A stretch of 64,000 nt of DNA. Source: Thermococcus sp. Bubb.Bath (lineage in GTDB: Archaea > Methanobacteriota_B > Thermococci > Thermococcales > Thermococcaceae). Location: NCBI RefSeq assembly GCF_012027595.1, contig NZ_SNUR01000002.1, forward strand, positions 293,033 through 357,032. The letters are read 5' to 3'. This document shows positions 10,968 through 19,359 of the stretch, piece by piece. The position numbers and the translations under genes are program-made. Within the stretch, counting starts at the first letter, position 1. Each line of letters starts with the position of its first letter. The notes beneath the pieces are model-generated. The model had not been told where the DNA came from. It searched no databases and saw nothing but the letters and a program-made list of their open reading frames with translations.

Positions 10968-13900
10968 TCAAACTTCAACTTTTTCACCCTTCTTCCTCCA
11001 TTCCTCCACGGGAACTTTGAACCTGATCTCGTACTTCTCAACGACCTTGAGAGTGTGAGTGGGATCACGGATTATGTAGAGGGTCGGCTTTTCGGCGGCG
11101 TACGCAACCACGTAGAGCCAGTACTTGTCGCGAAGCCTCTTTGCGGTAACGTACTCGTTCCAGGTGAGCTCAACGTCTCCGAGGTGTGCTCTCGCCTTTA
11201 CCTCGATGTGCCGCTTTTCGCCGTTCCCCTTTGAGTAGATGTCATAGCCGAGGTTCTCCTTTGATACATCCCTTGGCTCCCTCCCGTGCTTCCTTTCGTA
11301 CTCCATCGCTATCTGCATTCCAACCTCTTCTATTGCCGGGTCTTCGCCCATTTCCCCTCTGGGGAGTACGTAAATGGCCCCTATGAACACGGGCGGCCGC
11401 ACCATGAGGCTTGTTTCCCTGGCTATCCTTTCTGGCAGTTCCTCAAGGGCACGCCTGTACCGGTTCAGTCTCTCCTCTATGTTCCTTATAGTCAGCGCGT
11501 ACCTCTTCCTATCCTCTGGCGGCAGGAGTTCGTACTCGGCCAGCTTGTAGTCGAGGTCGTCTATGAGCTTCCTGAGGGACTTCATACCGTACTTCTTCTT
11601 TATCTCTGCCTGCCTCTTCCTTTCTTCGAGCAGTTTGTTCTTGTAGTCTTCGAGGGCTTTCAGGGCGTAGATCATTGCGCTCTCCCTTCTACTGAACTCG
11701 ATGCTCACTTCGGGAGAGTCTTTCGCAGGTTCGAGGTCCCAGATTATCTTCGGGTCTATGACCTCGAAGTTCTCTCCATCGTCGTAGATGGCAACGAGGG
11801 TTTTTCCTGCGGTCTTGTTGAAGCCGTCCTGTACCTCCCCCTCAAAGAACCAGATGGTACCGTGGAGCCTGTTCCTGGGGTCGTAGAAGACCGCCCCACG
11901 CTGAAGCTCTTTGAGGTACTCTTCCTGCACCCACTCACGGAGGGCCTCAAAGAGTGGATGCCCAAAGGACACGAACTCCACGTCGTCTCTCTTTTCGGAA
12001 ATGGCCTTATCGAAGGTTATAGCCTTGTACGAGCGCTCGACTATCCCGTACCCTTTCCTCTCGCTTATATCACGGAGAACTCTCGGTGTTCTCTCGATGG
12101 AGTAAATGTGGGGTTCCTTTTCTCTTACCCTTGCGTTGAGGCGCTTCATAGCCTTGAGGAAGAAGAGTTCAAGGTACTCCGGGGACAACCTGTTCTCCTC
12201 GGCCTTTTCGAGGAGTTGCAGTATCCTACTCAGGTCTATGTGTTTCGTGGCAAGGCTTTCCCCAAGAAGCTCCTCGGCCTTCTGAGCGACTTCTTCTGGC
12301 TGGAGTTTTGGCTCCTCTTCCTTCAGTACGCTATCGGGGTCTCTGAGCATGACGGCAACTTCGGAGAGGAGTGTATAGAGGTTCTCTCCGTCCAGTAGCT
12401 CGCCAACAACATCGAAGACTTTATCACCGAGTGCTCTTCTTATCTCTTCTATCTTGAGTAAGAGTCTTTCGAGTACCATGCCCTCTCTTGTGTTCTTGGC
12501 CACGAAGTTGAAGATATGGACGGGGTACTTTTGCCCGTACCTGTGAACCCTTCCAATCCTCTGTTCGAGCCTGTTGGGGTTCCAGGGGATGTCGTAGTTT
12601 ATGAGCAGGTGGCAGAACTGGAGGTTTATGCCCTCGCCGGCTGCTTCAGTTGCGACCATTACCTGCGCCCACTCTCGGAAGTCTTTCTCACGTTGTATCC
12701 TTGTGTCCATGTCCATCTCGCCGTGAATGAAGGTGACTTTGTATCCCCACTCTTGGAGTTTGTTCACAAGGTACTCAAGGGTGTCCTTGAACTCCGTGAA
12801 GATGAGGATTTTCTCGTCTTTTCCATGCTCCCTCGCAATGAATTCAAGGGTCTCTTTGAGCTTTCTGAGCTTTGTTTCTTCTTCCTGAGCTATAAGCTCC
12901 TCACTCATGTGAATAAGCTCGTCAAGAGTTCTTATTTCGGCCTCTATATACTTCCGTTTCTTGACGAGGGGGAGACCCTCAAGCTTCATCTCGGCCTTCC
13001 ATCTCTCCCTTTCCTCTTCGTCTTCAAGCTCAAGGAGGTCCTCAAAGGTAAGCTGTATCGGGCCAGCCTCAAGTTCTCCGCTCTGGAGGTATTCTATGAG
13101 CCGGGCTTTTCGCCTTCTGAGGGACTGGAGGAGAGCGTACGTACTCGATGCGAATCTTCTCTGGAGTATTACCAGGGGAAACACGATGCTTCTCTTGCTT
13201 CCTTCGAGTACTGTGTACTGATAATGGAGGTACCGGGAGAGGTCATTATAGAGCCGAACCTCCTTGTCGGTGAGGCTGAACGTTACCGTGTGAGAGTACC
13301 TCTGCTTGAATATCTTCTTTCCCTCAAAGTCTATGAGGTCCTCCTTCATGCGTCTGAGGAAGATTGGGTTCTCGTTGTTCCGGATTGCTTCGAGGAGTAT
13401 CTCTTTGTCGCTGAAAAGCCCTGGAACGAGGAGATCGAGCAGGAGGCGGAAGTTCTCAGGGTCTCCTTTGTGAGGGGTAGCCGTGAGAAAGAGCATGTGG
13501 GTGGAGTTCTTTGAGAGTACCTCGCCGACCCTGTACCTTTTCGTACGATGTACCCTCTTCCCAAAGCGGTAGGCGGCCATCTTGTGGGCTTCGTCCACTA
13601 CCACGAGATCCCAGTCCACGTTTTCAAGGCTCTTGAGGATGTCTTCCTGCTTGAGAAAGTCTATGGACGCTATTACTTGCTTCTCGCGCCTCCAAACGTC
13701 GGTGGTGGTTCTGAAAATCTCCCTGTTGACGATGGTAAACTCTTCCTGGAACTTTTCCTTCATTTCTCTCTTCCACTGAGGCACAAGGTGGCCGGGAACG
13801 ACGATGAGAATCCTCTCAGCGAGTCCTCTGAGTTTGAGTTCCTTTATCACGAGACCAGCCATGATGGTCTTTCCTGCACCGGGGTCATCGGCGAGGAGGA

Positions 13901-14261
13901 AGCGTATTTCCGGGTTCTTGAGTATGTAATTGTAAACGGCATCGATCTGGAAGGGTAGGGGGGCTATTTTTGAGACGCTCACGGCGAGTATTGGGTCGTA
14001 GAGCGAGGCGAAGTAGTACCGTTCTCCCTCGATTGCAAGGGCTACGGCTTCCGGGTCGCCCTTGAAGTCGAGGGGGTTTGTGATGATCTCAATCTCTTCG
14101 AAGTCCGCGGGTGTCAGGATGAAGTAGTCGGGCTCACGGGAGTTCAGGTAGTGGCCGGCTACCATGATTGTGTCTCTCTGAGCCTGTACCATTCCGACGA
14201 GAAACGGTTCTTTCCATTTCGTACTTTTGAGGATATACCCTGGTTTTATCTCCGTACTCAT
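10968..14261 (-). CDS. SNF2-type helicase with C-terminal DUF3883 domain
   Basis: A 1097-residue superfamily 2 helicase/translocase. Walker A is DDPGAGKT (125-132), the DEAH box is at 223-226, a TATPHKGD motif follows, and the second RecA lobe has ATEAAGEGINLQ and QRIGRVHRYGQ. The last hundred residues contain GYDIYS and IEVKAR, the DUF3883 domain, which has a restriction-endonuclease-like core. DISARM DrmD and related defence helicases share this SNF2 type. An upstream in-frame extension exists, but the ATG at 14261 is preceded by GGTTGGTG, so I start there. The gene is followed within 12 bases by the membrane nuclease. In the cassette it probably translocates on or remodels invading DNA. 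Confidence 0.87.
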   Translation of the reverse strand: MSTEIKPGYILKSTKWKEPFLVGMVQAQRDTIMVAGHYLNSREPDYFILTPADFEEIEIITNPLDFKGDPEAVALAIEGERYYFASLYDPILAVSVSKIAPLPFQIDAVYNYILKNPEIRFLLADDPGAGKTIMAGLVIKELKLRGLAERILIVVPGHLVPQWKREMKEKFQEEFTIVNREIFRTTTDVWRREKQVIASIDFLKQEDILKSLENVDWDLVVVDEAHKMAAYRFGKRVHRTKRYRVGEVLSKNSTHMLFLTATPHKGDPENFRLLLDLLVPGLFSDKEILLEAIRNNENPIFLRRMKEDLIDFEGKKIFKQRYSHTVTFSLTDKEVRLYNDLSRYLHYQYTVLEGSKRSIVFPLVILQRRFASSTYALLQSLRRRKARLIEYLQSGELEAGPIQLTFEDLLELEDEEERERWKAEMKLEGLPLVKKRKYIEAEIRTLDELIHMSEELIAQEEETKLRKLKETLEFIAREHGKDEKILIFTEFKDTLEYLVNKLQEWGYKVTFIHGEMDMDTRIQREKDFREWAQVMVATEAAGEGINLQFCHLLINYDIPWNPNRLEQRIGRVHRYGQKYPVHIFNFVAKNTREGMVLERLLLKIEEIRRALGDKVFDVVGELLDGENLYTLLSEVAVMLRDPDSVLKEEEPKLQPEEVAQKAEELLGESLATKHIDLSRILQLLEKAEENRLSPEYLELFFLKAMKRLNARVREKEPHIYSIERTPRVLRDISERKGYGIVERSYKAITFDKAISEKRDDVEFVSFGHPLFEALREWVQEEYLKELQRGAVFYDPRNRLHGTIWFFEGEVQDGFNKTAGKTLVAIYDDGENFEVIDPKIIWDLEPAKDSPEVSIEFSRRESAMIYALKALEDYKNKLLEERKRQAEIKKKYGMKSLRKLIDDLDYKLAEYELLPPEDRKRYALTIRNIEERLNRYRRALEELPERIARETSLMVRPPVFIGAIYVLPRGEMGEDPAIEEVGMQIAMEYERKHGREPRDVSKENLGYDIYSKGNGEKRHIEVKARAHLGDVELTWNEYVTAKRLRDKYWLYVVAYAAEKPTLYIIRDPTHTLKVVEKYEIRFKVPVEEWRKKGEKVEV

Positions 14262-14411
14262 GAGCACCAACCTGGTGGGGTTTTCTACTTTGAGGGATAA
14301 AAGGGTTATGGATTTTCTTGTGTGGAGATTGATGGCGTCTATCCTCACCTGGTAAAAATGGTTGACTTGAGGATTCTCTGGTTTCTGAAGAGATCTTTGG
14401 AGCAATTCTCC

Positions 14412-15908
14412 TCATTTGAAGTGCTCGGCGATAGTTGTAAGTTCGTATTTGATGTAATCTTTGAATCTCTTCTCATCGAGAATTATGAATGGGGCCTTTG
14501 TTGGGTCTGTTATGAGTCTCGAAGTTATTCCTCTGTGATTCATATCTGCCAGGATTTCAGCCATAAGCTTATCCGGTATCTCCAACAGTCTTACCATTTC
14601 ATCATATACTTTCCTCGCCGTTTCTGGGTGAACGATTTCTTGAACATTCAGTAGCACATAAAACGCCACAAAGCGTTGTGCATAGTATCCAAGCGGTCCA
14701 GGGGCCTTTGTTCTTGTTATGAAGTACTGAAAGATCTCAAGGGGTGCTTTGTATACTCTGTATAAGGGTGTCCCCTTTGAGTCATATTCAGTGTCCACTA
14801 TGGCAAGGCCATACTGTTCAAGTTCTCTAAAGAAGCGGAGGGTGTCCTCCCTCAGTGCAGTATCCACAAGGAATCTTGAGAATAAGAGAATAACCGGGGG
14901 CTGTGCCACTTCATCTTGGAGGGGCATATACTCCAAATCATAGACATTGTATCTACCGAGTAGCCTTGTTCTCTTTGCCGCTTCTATGATCGGGTCATCT
15001 CTCGGTAAATTGCGGGCTGCTTTTGGCTTGAATATTGAATCTTCCTCCGCAATAACATACTCCACTACATATATTGGCGGATTATACCATAATGATCCGT
15101 ATAATATTGTCCAGAGCTTGTCACCATACCTGCGAATAAGCTCATTCAACTCAGGTTTGTGTTCCTCGATTGCCTTGAGAATAAGTTCATGCCCGACTTT
15201 CCTCCCACGTTCTGTTGGTACCGCAATGCCTTTTCTGTGGTATCCAGTTCCCTCACGAGTTATTGTAATGAGGTTCAGGCGCTGGAGTATTGAGACTATT
15301 TGTGGTTTTATATTTGCACTCTCATACTCGTTTGGGGCTGTTGGCCCAGTCATGGGATTATAATGAACTCTTACTTCGACTGTTAGATTTCCTGAAATGT
15401 AAATTCTTCTGATTGCATCGAGGACTTCATTTGAAAAGTTTTCGAGACCGTAGTCCTGAAGTTCGTCAATGACCTTATCCACTTCATTGGTGCCCTCTAC
15501 AAAAACTTCAGGCGGCTTTTCGATTTCTTGACTGAAATAGTATGGGTGGTCTGGAGGTATCCCAAGATCACGGCGAAGTTCGTGCTCAAACAGCTCGGGT
15601 GGTAGGACTTTTATACGTTTTCCGTTCACAACTACCTCATCGACCGTTTTCGAGGGACTGAGGGTAATAATGTAGCAGTAATCGTAGTTGTTCATGGCGA
15701 GTTTATTGGCATCCCTTGCCACATCGCCAGTATCTACAACCTCGACTCCAACACTCGTGTTACTTTTTTGGCCTACAACGTCAGTTCTTCCCATACCGCC
15801 CTCAGGTATCCTTGCAGGGGCCTCTGTTCTTGCAGTAAAACCATAGAAACGAAGAATGTTCACTACTGCGTCCTGCACAGAATTATGGATAGAATATTCG
15901 TTATACAT
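14412..15908 (-). CDS. Unrecognised defence-cassette protein with possible nuclease-like N-terminus
   Basis: A 498-residue protein I do not recognise. Residues 20-70 (TEAPARIPEGGMGRTDVV, then VGVEVVDTG) resemble a restriction-endonuclease fold strand order with Asp43 and Glu56, but the usual lysine of E-x-K is replaced by valine. Residues 150-250 look like a winged-helix region (ILQRLNLITITREGTGYHRKG). The C-terminal half is helical. The ATG at 15908 follows AAGGGGATGA; in-frame starts at 15917 and 15926 are possible. It is the first gene of the minus-strand defence operon, 150 bases upstream of the helicase. It may be a sensor or nuclease of the system. Confidence 0.65.
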   Translation of the reverse strand: MYNEYSIHNSVQDAVVNILRFYGFTARTEAPARIPEGGMGRTDVVGQKSNTSVGVEVVDTGDVARDANKLAMNNYDYCYIITLSPSKTVDEVVVNGKRIKVLPPELFEHELRRDLGIPPDHPYYFSQEIEKPPEVFVEGTNEVDKVIDELQDYGLENFSNEVLDAIRRIYISGNLTVEVRVHYNPMTGPTAPNEYESANIKPQIVSILQRLNLITITREGTGYHRKGIAVPTERGRKVGHELILKAIEEHKPELNELIRRYGDKLWTILYGSLWYNPPIYVVEYVIAEEDSIFKPKAARNLPRDDPIIEAAKRTRLLGRYNVYDLEYMPLQDEVAQPPVILLFSRFLVDTALREDTLRFFRELEQYGLAIVDTEYDSKGTPLYRVYKAPLEIFQYFITRTKAPGPLGYYAQRFVAFYVLLNVQEIVHPETARKVYDEMVRLLEIPDKLMAEILADMNHRGITSRLITDPTKAPFIILDEKRFKDYIKYELTTIAEHFK

Positions 15909-15926
15909 GTTCTTCATCCCCTTCAC

Positions 15927-16187
15927 ATATTGGCAGGTTCATTGTTGGATATGCTCATTGAGGATATAATCTTTTCTGGTGCCTATTTCTGGCAATGGCT
16001 CTCTCTTTATTTGGAGTTTCATTTTTTGTTCGTTCCTATGTGTCAAAAATGTGCGTTTCCGTAATTTTGTATCAAAATATTGACAAGATACATTTTTGAA
16101 TCATTGAATCTACAGATTACTATATTTTTGATATATCAATGCAAAACTTTATATCGATGTTTATGATACATAGTATGGGGAGAAGTC
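15927..16187. promoter_or_regulatory. AT-rich divergent control region with inverted repeats
   Basis: The region separates the minus-strand defence operon from the plus-strand recombinase. It contains the inverted repeat TGTATC-N13-GATACA (16068-16092), a further GATACA at 16165-16170, a perfect palindrome TGATATATCA (16129-16138), and GAATC repeated near 16098-16110. CTTTATATC at about 16147-16155 is a likely TATA element for the recombinase, which has a GGGGAG ribosome-binding site at 16177-16182. The repeats may be operator or recombination (res) sites. Confidence 0.55.
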
Positions 16188-16850
16188 ATGACAGTTTACG
16201 TTTACCTTCGGGTAAGTACGGACGAACAGGACATAGAGAGCCAAATGGAAAGCGTAAAGCGCTGGTTATCAGAAAAGGGTATTGGAGAATTCAAGATCGT
16301 CAAAGATGAAGGTGTTTCTGGGGGTATTCCAACCAAGAAACGGCAAGGGTTCTCTTACATACTGAATGAGGCAGAAGATGGGGATATAGTGGTAGTTTCT
16401 GAACTTACACGCTTGGGTCGCTCCCTCAGTGATGTAATACTCACGTTGAACGAGCTGACCTCGAGGGGAGTTCGGATCGTCTCAGTCAAGGAAGGGTTGG
16501 ATAGTACGAGTGATCCGATGCAATTCAAGGTTATGACGACTCTGTTCGCTCTTTTTGCTGATCTTGAGCGTGAATTCATAAGAAAGCGTACAATGGAGGG
16601 ATTACAGCGTGCAAAAGCGCAGGGAAAACGGCTTGGGAGACCTCCTCTTTTGGACGAGAGCAAACTCATCACAGTCGTTGAGTTGTACCAGAAAGGATTT
16701 TCTGCCCGCAAAATAGCGGGTATTCTGGAGGTCAGTCCCAGTACTGTGAGTAGGGCCATTCGAAGACTCAGAGAGCAGGGTATTCTGGATGAGCAGAGGG
16801 TTGTGAGAGTGAACCGGGAGAAGCTCAAGGAGGTGATTGGCAGTGACTGA
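16188..16850 (+). CDS. Serine recombinase (resolvase/invertase family)
   Basis: A 220-residue protein of the small serine recombinase type. Its N-terminal catalytic domain has YLRVST with nucleophile Ser10 and Arg8, and LTRLGRS with Arg75 and Arg78. The long E-helix follows at 120-145 (DLEREFIRKRTMEGLQRAK), then GRP and a C-terminal helix-turn-helix (about 162-194). Length and layout match Tn3 resolvase/Hin invertase. It could resolve dimers of the circular element or invert a segment. It is unusual to find it beside a tyrosine integrase in the same archaeal element. The next gene overlaps its end by eight bases. Confidence 0.9.
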   Translation: MTVYVYLRVSTDEQDIESQMESVKRWLSEKGIGEFKIVKDEGVSGGIPTKKRQGFSYILNEAEDGDIVVVSELTRLGRSLSDVILTLNELTSRGVRIVSVKEGLDSTSDPMQFKVMTTLFALFADLEREFIRKRTMEGLQRAKAQGKRLGRPPLLDESKLITVVELYQKGFSARKIAGILEVSPSTVSRAIRRLREQGILDEQRVVRVNREKLKEVIGSD

Positions 16851-17112
16851 GAGTGAGTTGAGAGAAGAGCTGGATGAGCTCCGTAAGGAAATTTCCAAGC
16901 TTCGGAAAGAGATTGCTGATCTCAAGGGTGGCGCTGAATGGGCGGATGACCAGTTTGAGAACCATGAGGCAAGGATAAGAACGATTGAGAAGATTCTGGA
17001 CGTGACTTACGATGAAGAGGCGGGACAGTACAAGAGCAAGTACTTGAATAAGCTGTACGGGATGATAAAGGGGCTTGAGCGTAGAATAGGCACTCATAAG
17101 CGGGGGAAGTAG
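16843..17112 (+). CDS. 89-residue coiled-coil element protein, unknown
   Basis: Starts with GTG at 16843 after a full AGGAGGTGAT site located inside the end of the recombinase gene. The first 35 residues (ELREELDELRKEISKLRKEIADLK) form a clear heptad coiled coil. The C-terminus is basic and ends in IGTHKRGK. Overlap with the recombinase and 12 bases to the next gene suggest one operon. Function unknown. Confidence 0.65.
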   Translation: MTESELREELDELRKEISKLRKEIADLKGGAEWADDQFENHEARIRTIEKILDVTYDEEAGQYKSKYLNKLYGMIKGLERRIGTHKRGK

Positions 17113-17124
17113 TGGGGAGGTGTT

Positions 17125-17979
17125 ATGTGGGGGAAATGGTCTGGTCTCATTGATCTCTCTATGGGTATTACAGCGTTATACGTGCTCTATGAGGTAACCA
17201 AGCGGATGGTGGCGGGGTATGGTGAACCTTCACGGTACGCGTTGTATGTGGCGGTCTTTTTCCTGTTTATATCCGTTGGTATTGGGTGGGCTCTTACTTC
17301 TGATGATTCTCCTCTATGGGATCAGTTACGTGGCATTCTCAATGGGTTCTTTGCTGGTTTGGCTGTGTCTATCGGTGTCATAGCTCTTGCAGGATGGTGG
17401 GGGTTTCCGGTTCCGTGGGTTAACACAGATACGGAAGCATTTTTCCTGTTTATGTTGTTTACCCAGGCTATTACGGATTACGTGAGTTATTCCGTGGAGG
17501 TGATTATTGGTGGATTGGCCTTTGTTGGGGCGTTCTGGCTTTACGTAAAGGTTGCATGGGAGAACCCTCTGTTGTCGGTTCTTTTTGGTATAACAGTCGT
17601 TACTATACTTCTCCGGCAAAAATTCTCGATATTGCTTTCTATTCCTCTGGTGGCTTATTCGGAGTGGCTTATGCTTCATTCTTCCACTCACGAGCTGATT
17701 CTCGGTTATGCATTTGTGGCGGGAGCTACCATAGGGCTCGTTGATAATCACGTGATTGGAAGGAGTGGTAGCGGAGATATTCTCATCACTACGAACGTTT
17801 TTATGGCTCTTGGTCCCTTGGGTCTCCCTGCTTACTTGGCACAGTATCTCATTGGAGAGTTCTTTACTGATGAGGATCCTTATGGGGGGATTGGTTATCC
17901 GATGGGACCACCGACGTTTATTGCTGCCTTGGGTTACTGGTGGTTATACGAGCATTGGCTTGGTGCATTGAATTTTTGA
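17125..17979 (+). CDS. Polytopic membrane protein of the element, unknown
   Basis: A 284-residue protein with about eight to nine hydrophobic segments, rich in Gly, Trp and Tyr, with only short loops. The ATG at 17125 follows GGGAGGTGTT. It belongs to the same plus-strand operon as the serine recombinase and coiled-coil gene. No transporter signature or enzyme motif is recognised. The coding strand is G/T-rich, in contrast to the A/C-rich left arm of the element. It could be an element maintenance, envelope-associated or surface-exclusion protein. None of these can be shown from sequence. Confidence 0.65.
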   Translation: MWGKWSGLIDLSMGITALYVLYEVTKRMVAGYGEPSRYALYVAVFFLFISVGIGWALTSDDSPLWDQLRGILNGFFAGLAVSIGVIALAGWWGFPVPWVNTDTEAFFLFMLFTQAITDYVSYSVEVIIGGLAFVGAFWLYVKVAWENPLLSVLFGITVVTILLRQKFSILLSIPLVAYSEWLMLHSSTHELILGYAFVAGATIGLVDNHVIGRSGSGDILITTNVFMALGPLGLPAYLAQYLIGEFFTDEDPYGGIGYPMGPPTFIAALGYWWLYEHWLGALNF

Positions 17980-18060
17980 GCCATGAAGAATGTAACATTC
18001 GTAATCTGAATTCGAAATCCTTTTATTTTTTGTACATTTATTTTTTATCTGGTGAATTGT
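17980..18060 (+). promoter_or_regulatory. Promoter with small inverted repeat upstream of coiled-coil gene
   Basis: GAATGT-A-ACATTC (17988-18000) is a perfect inverted repeat, followed at once by GTAATCTG (18001-18008). The octamer also occurs at 18496-18503 and, inverted, at 16113-16120. AATCCTTTTATTTTTTG (about 18017-18031) is a likely TATA region. Confidence 0.45.
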
Positions 18061-18477
18061 ATGACTGACGATGTTGAGAAGCAGGAAGGGGAGTTTGAAG
18101 GGGATGAGTGGGAGGTTCTATACAAGAAGCTTCGTACCATAAACCGCCGTCTCTACGTTCTCGAAGAAGAGAATGACGAGCTCTACGCCAAAATAGAGGA
18201 GCTCTCCAAGAAGAAGGGAAGCGGTGAGGAAACCAGTGAATTGAGAGGAGAGCTGGAGGAAGTAAAGAAGAAGCAGGAAGAGCTTATTGCGGACGTTGAC
18301 GACTTACAGCGCCGCCTTACCGATGTCGAAGAGGACATAAAAGAGATATATGACAAACTTGAAGATCTGAAAAACTACACTGATAAGGCTTTTGCCATAG
18401 CAAAGAAGGTTGAAAGGTATTTGAAGCTTGAAGACAATGAAGAGAAGCAAAAGGGTAGAAAACGCCGTCGTGAGTGA
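18061..18477 (+). CDS. 138-residue acidic coiled-coil protein of the element
   Basis: The ATG at 18061 is preceded by GGTGA; an in-frame GTG at 18052 is part of that site. The protein is highly charged, with coiled-coil segments at about 20-50 and 60-125 (ELRGELEEVKKKQEELIADVDDLQRRL), and a basic tail KGRKRRRE that could bind nucleic acid. A T-rich run follows the stop, a likely terminator. It has its own promoter. Function unknown. Confidence 0.65.
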   Translation: MTDDVEKQEGEFEGDEWEVLYKKLRTINRRLYVLEEENDELYAKIEELSKKKGSGEETSELRGELEEVKKKQEELIADVDDLQRRLTDVEEDIKEIYDKLEDLKNYTDKAFAIAKKVERYLKLEDNEEKQKGRKRRRE

Positions 18478-18549
18478 TTTTTATTTTTGTTGTTTGTAAT
18501 CTGGATATTTTGTCCAATCTGATGGAAAATGTTATGGGCCAGTGGCGTT

Positions 18550-18579
18550 ATGTTCATATGGTGAACATAGTATGAACAT
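18550..18579. promoter_or_regulatory. Inverted repeat over the integrase start: probable autoregulatory operator
   Basis: ATGTTCATA (18550-18558) and TATGAACAT (18571-18579) are perfect 9-bp inverted arms. They enclose the GGTGA ribosome-binding site and include the ATG of the integrase. Because the integrase N-terminus looks like a ribbon-helix-helix domain, self-repression is likely. That is an inference. Confidence 0.5.
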
Positions 18580-18853
18580 GGAAAGGGCCGATGGCCGTGT
18601 TGATGTGCATGTGAAAATAAACGCTTCGCTTGTGGCTCAGATTCGTCAGCTGGGCTATCAGCTGAGCTCGTTTTTTGAAGCTTCAGCTTTGCTTTATTTG
18701 GCTTTGCTTGGCTCAGAAGGCTTTGCTGAGAGAATTGTGGTGCGGTGGCCGGGATTTGAACCCGGGCCAGCGGCGTGGCAGGCCGCTGTCCTAGACCAGG
18801 CTAGACTACCACCGCGTTTGCCCGTTACATACTCACCTCCGGCCAATTTATAA
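18572..18853 (+). CDS. Integrase N-terminal fragment, Int(N), with ribbon-helix-helix-like domain
   Basis: This is the N-terminal 70 codons of the split integrase, extended by 23 codons into host sequence (stop at 18853). Residues 9-17 (RVDVHVKIN) form a predicted strand, followed by helices at 18-28 and 31-47, the pattern of ribbon-helix-helix DNA-binding domains. The codons for VRWPGFEPGPAAWQ are the att site, read antisense to tRNA-Gly. Joined at the att core to the left-end fragment it gives a 343-residue integrase. The ATG at 18572 follows GGTGA. While integrated, this fragment could still bind DNA but has no catalytic domain. Confidence 0.82.
   Translation: MNMERADGRVDVHVKINASLVAQIRQLGYQLSSFFEASALLYLALLGSEGFAERIVVRWPGFEPGPAAWQAAVLDQARLPPRLPVTYSPPANL
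18738..18781. repeat. attR: 44-bp repeat within the intact tRNA-Gly
   Basis: Identical to 1168-1211. It marks the right boundary of the element and overlaps both the integrase N-terminal fragment and the 3' half of tRNA-Gly. Confidence 0.92.
18738..18815 (-). tRNA. tRNA-Gly (GCC), integration target
   Basis: A full cloverleaf can be drawn: acceptor GCGGTGG/CCACCGC, anticodon arm GCGGC-CTGCCAC-GCCGC giving anticodon GCC, T-arm with GGTTCAAAT, discriminator A and encoded CCA. The gene was restored by the element, which supplies its 3' 44 bases. It is divergent from tRNA-Arg. Confidence 0.95.
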
Positions 18854-18892
18854 ATCTTTCGGTGCGCTGGGACGGTTAAATTTATAAAGCGT
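18842..18892. promoter_or_regulatory. Divergent tRNA promoters
   Basis: Two TTTATAAA boxes, one serving tRNA-Gly (about 18846-18855, minus) and one serving tRNA-Arg (about 18880-18888, plus), lie in the 102-bp gap between the two genes. Each is at a normal distance from its gene. Confidence 0.65.
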
Positions 18893-18917
18893 CCCTGAGA
18901 ATGGTTAGCTGGTAGAT

Positions 18918-18995
18918 GCCCCGGTGGCCTAGTCTGGATAGGGCGCAAGGCTGCGGACCTTGAGGTCCGGGGTTCAAATCCCCGCCGGGGCGCCA
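18918..18995 (+). tRNA. tRNA-Arg (GCG)
   Basis: Acceptor GCCCCGG/CCGGGGC, anticodon arm CAAGG-CTGCGGA-CCTTG giving GCG, T-loop TTCAAAT, discriminator G and encoded CCA. A strong hairpin (18998-19020) begins two bases after CCA. Confidence 0.95.
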
Positions 18996-19359
18996 TAGAA
19001 ACTTTGCTGAGCAAAGTTTCATCAAAGATTGTAGCTCCTTTTAAAAAGCCAGCTTTCACGTGATTTCCTCTTTGGAGGGCTGTTTTGAGTGAGAGAATTC
19101 TTAAAGTGCTCCCTTGGGGATGTTTAACTCTGAAAATGGACGCCCGGAGGGCGTCAAAAGAAGAATAAACCTTTTCTAAGAGTTCTTACCTAACGTGTTC
19201 CCCCCGGAAATAGGAACTTGTAGTGTAAAATCCTTGGATATGGCTATTTTCCGAGAGGAGCTACGAACTTTTGATGAAGCTTTCCCAAAAGCTTCAACAC
19301 ATCATTTTCGCTTTTATGAACATCCTCAAAAGGGAAACCAAAATAAAAATGGCGGGGGT
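18996..19359. repeat. Dispersed repeat copy B, downstream of tRNA-Arg
   Basis: No credible gene. The hairpin GAAACTTTGCT / AGCAAAGTTTC (18998-19020) and the following ATCAAAG match copies A and C. A second hairpin GACGCCC/GGGCGTC (19139-19155) matches 1005-1021 in copy A, and GAAGCTTT...AAGCTTC near 19278-19297 matches 562-582. The right end runs up to the flavoprotein gene. Confidence 0.7.

Noticed and set aside
11286..13514. Two long plus-strand frames (370 and 332 codons) inside the helicase gene
   Set aside because: Antisense shadows of the SNF2 gene, which has all helicase motifs in its own frame.
16188..16850. IS607-type transposase
   Set aside because: No TnpB-like gene is adjacent and the domain order (catalytic domain first, helix-turn-helix last) is that of resolvase/invertase, not IS607.
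18694..19059. A minus-strand frame spanning tRNA-Gly, tRNA-Arg and repeat B
   Set aside because: It crosses two tRNA genes and their promoters; not coding.
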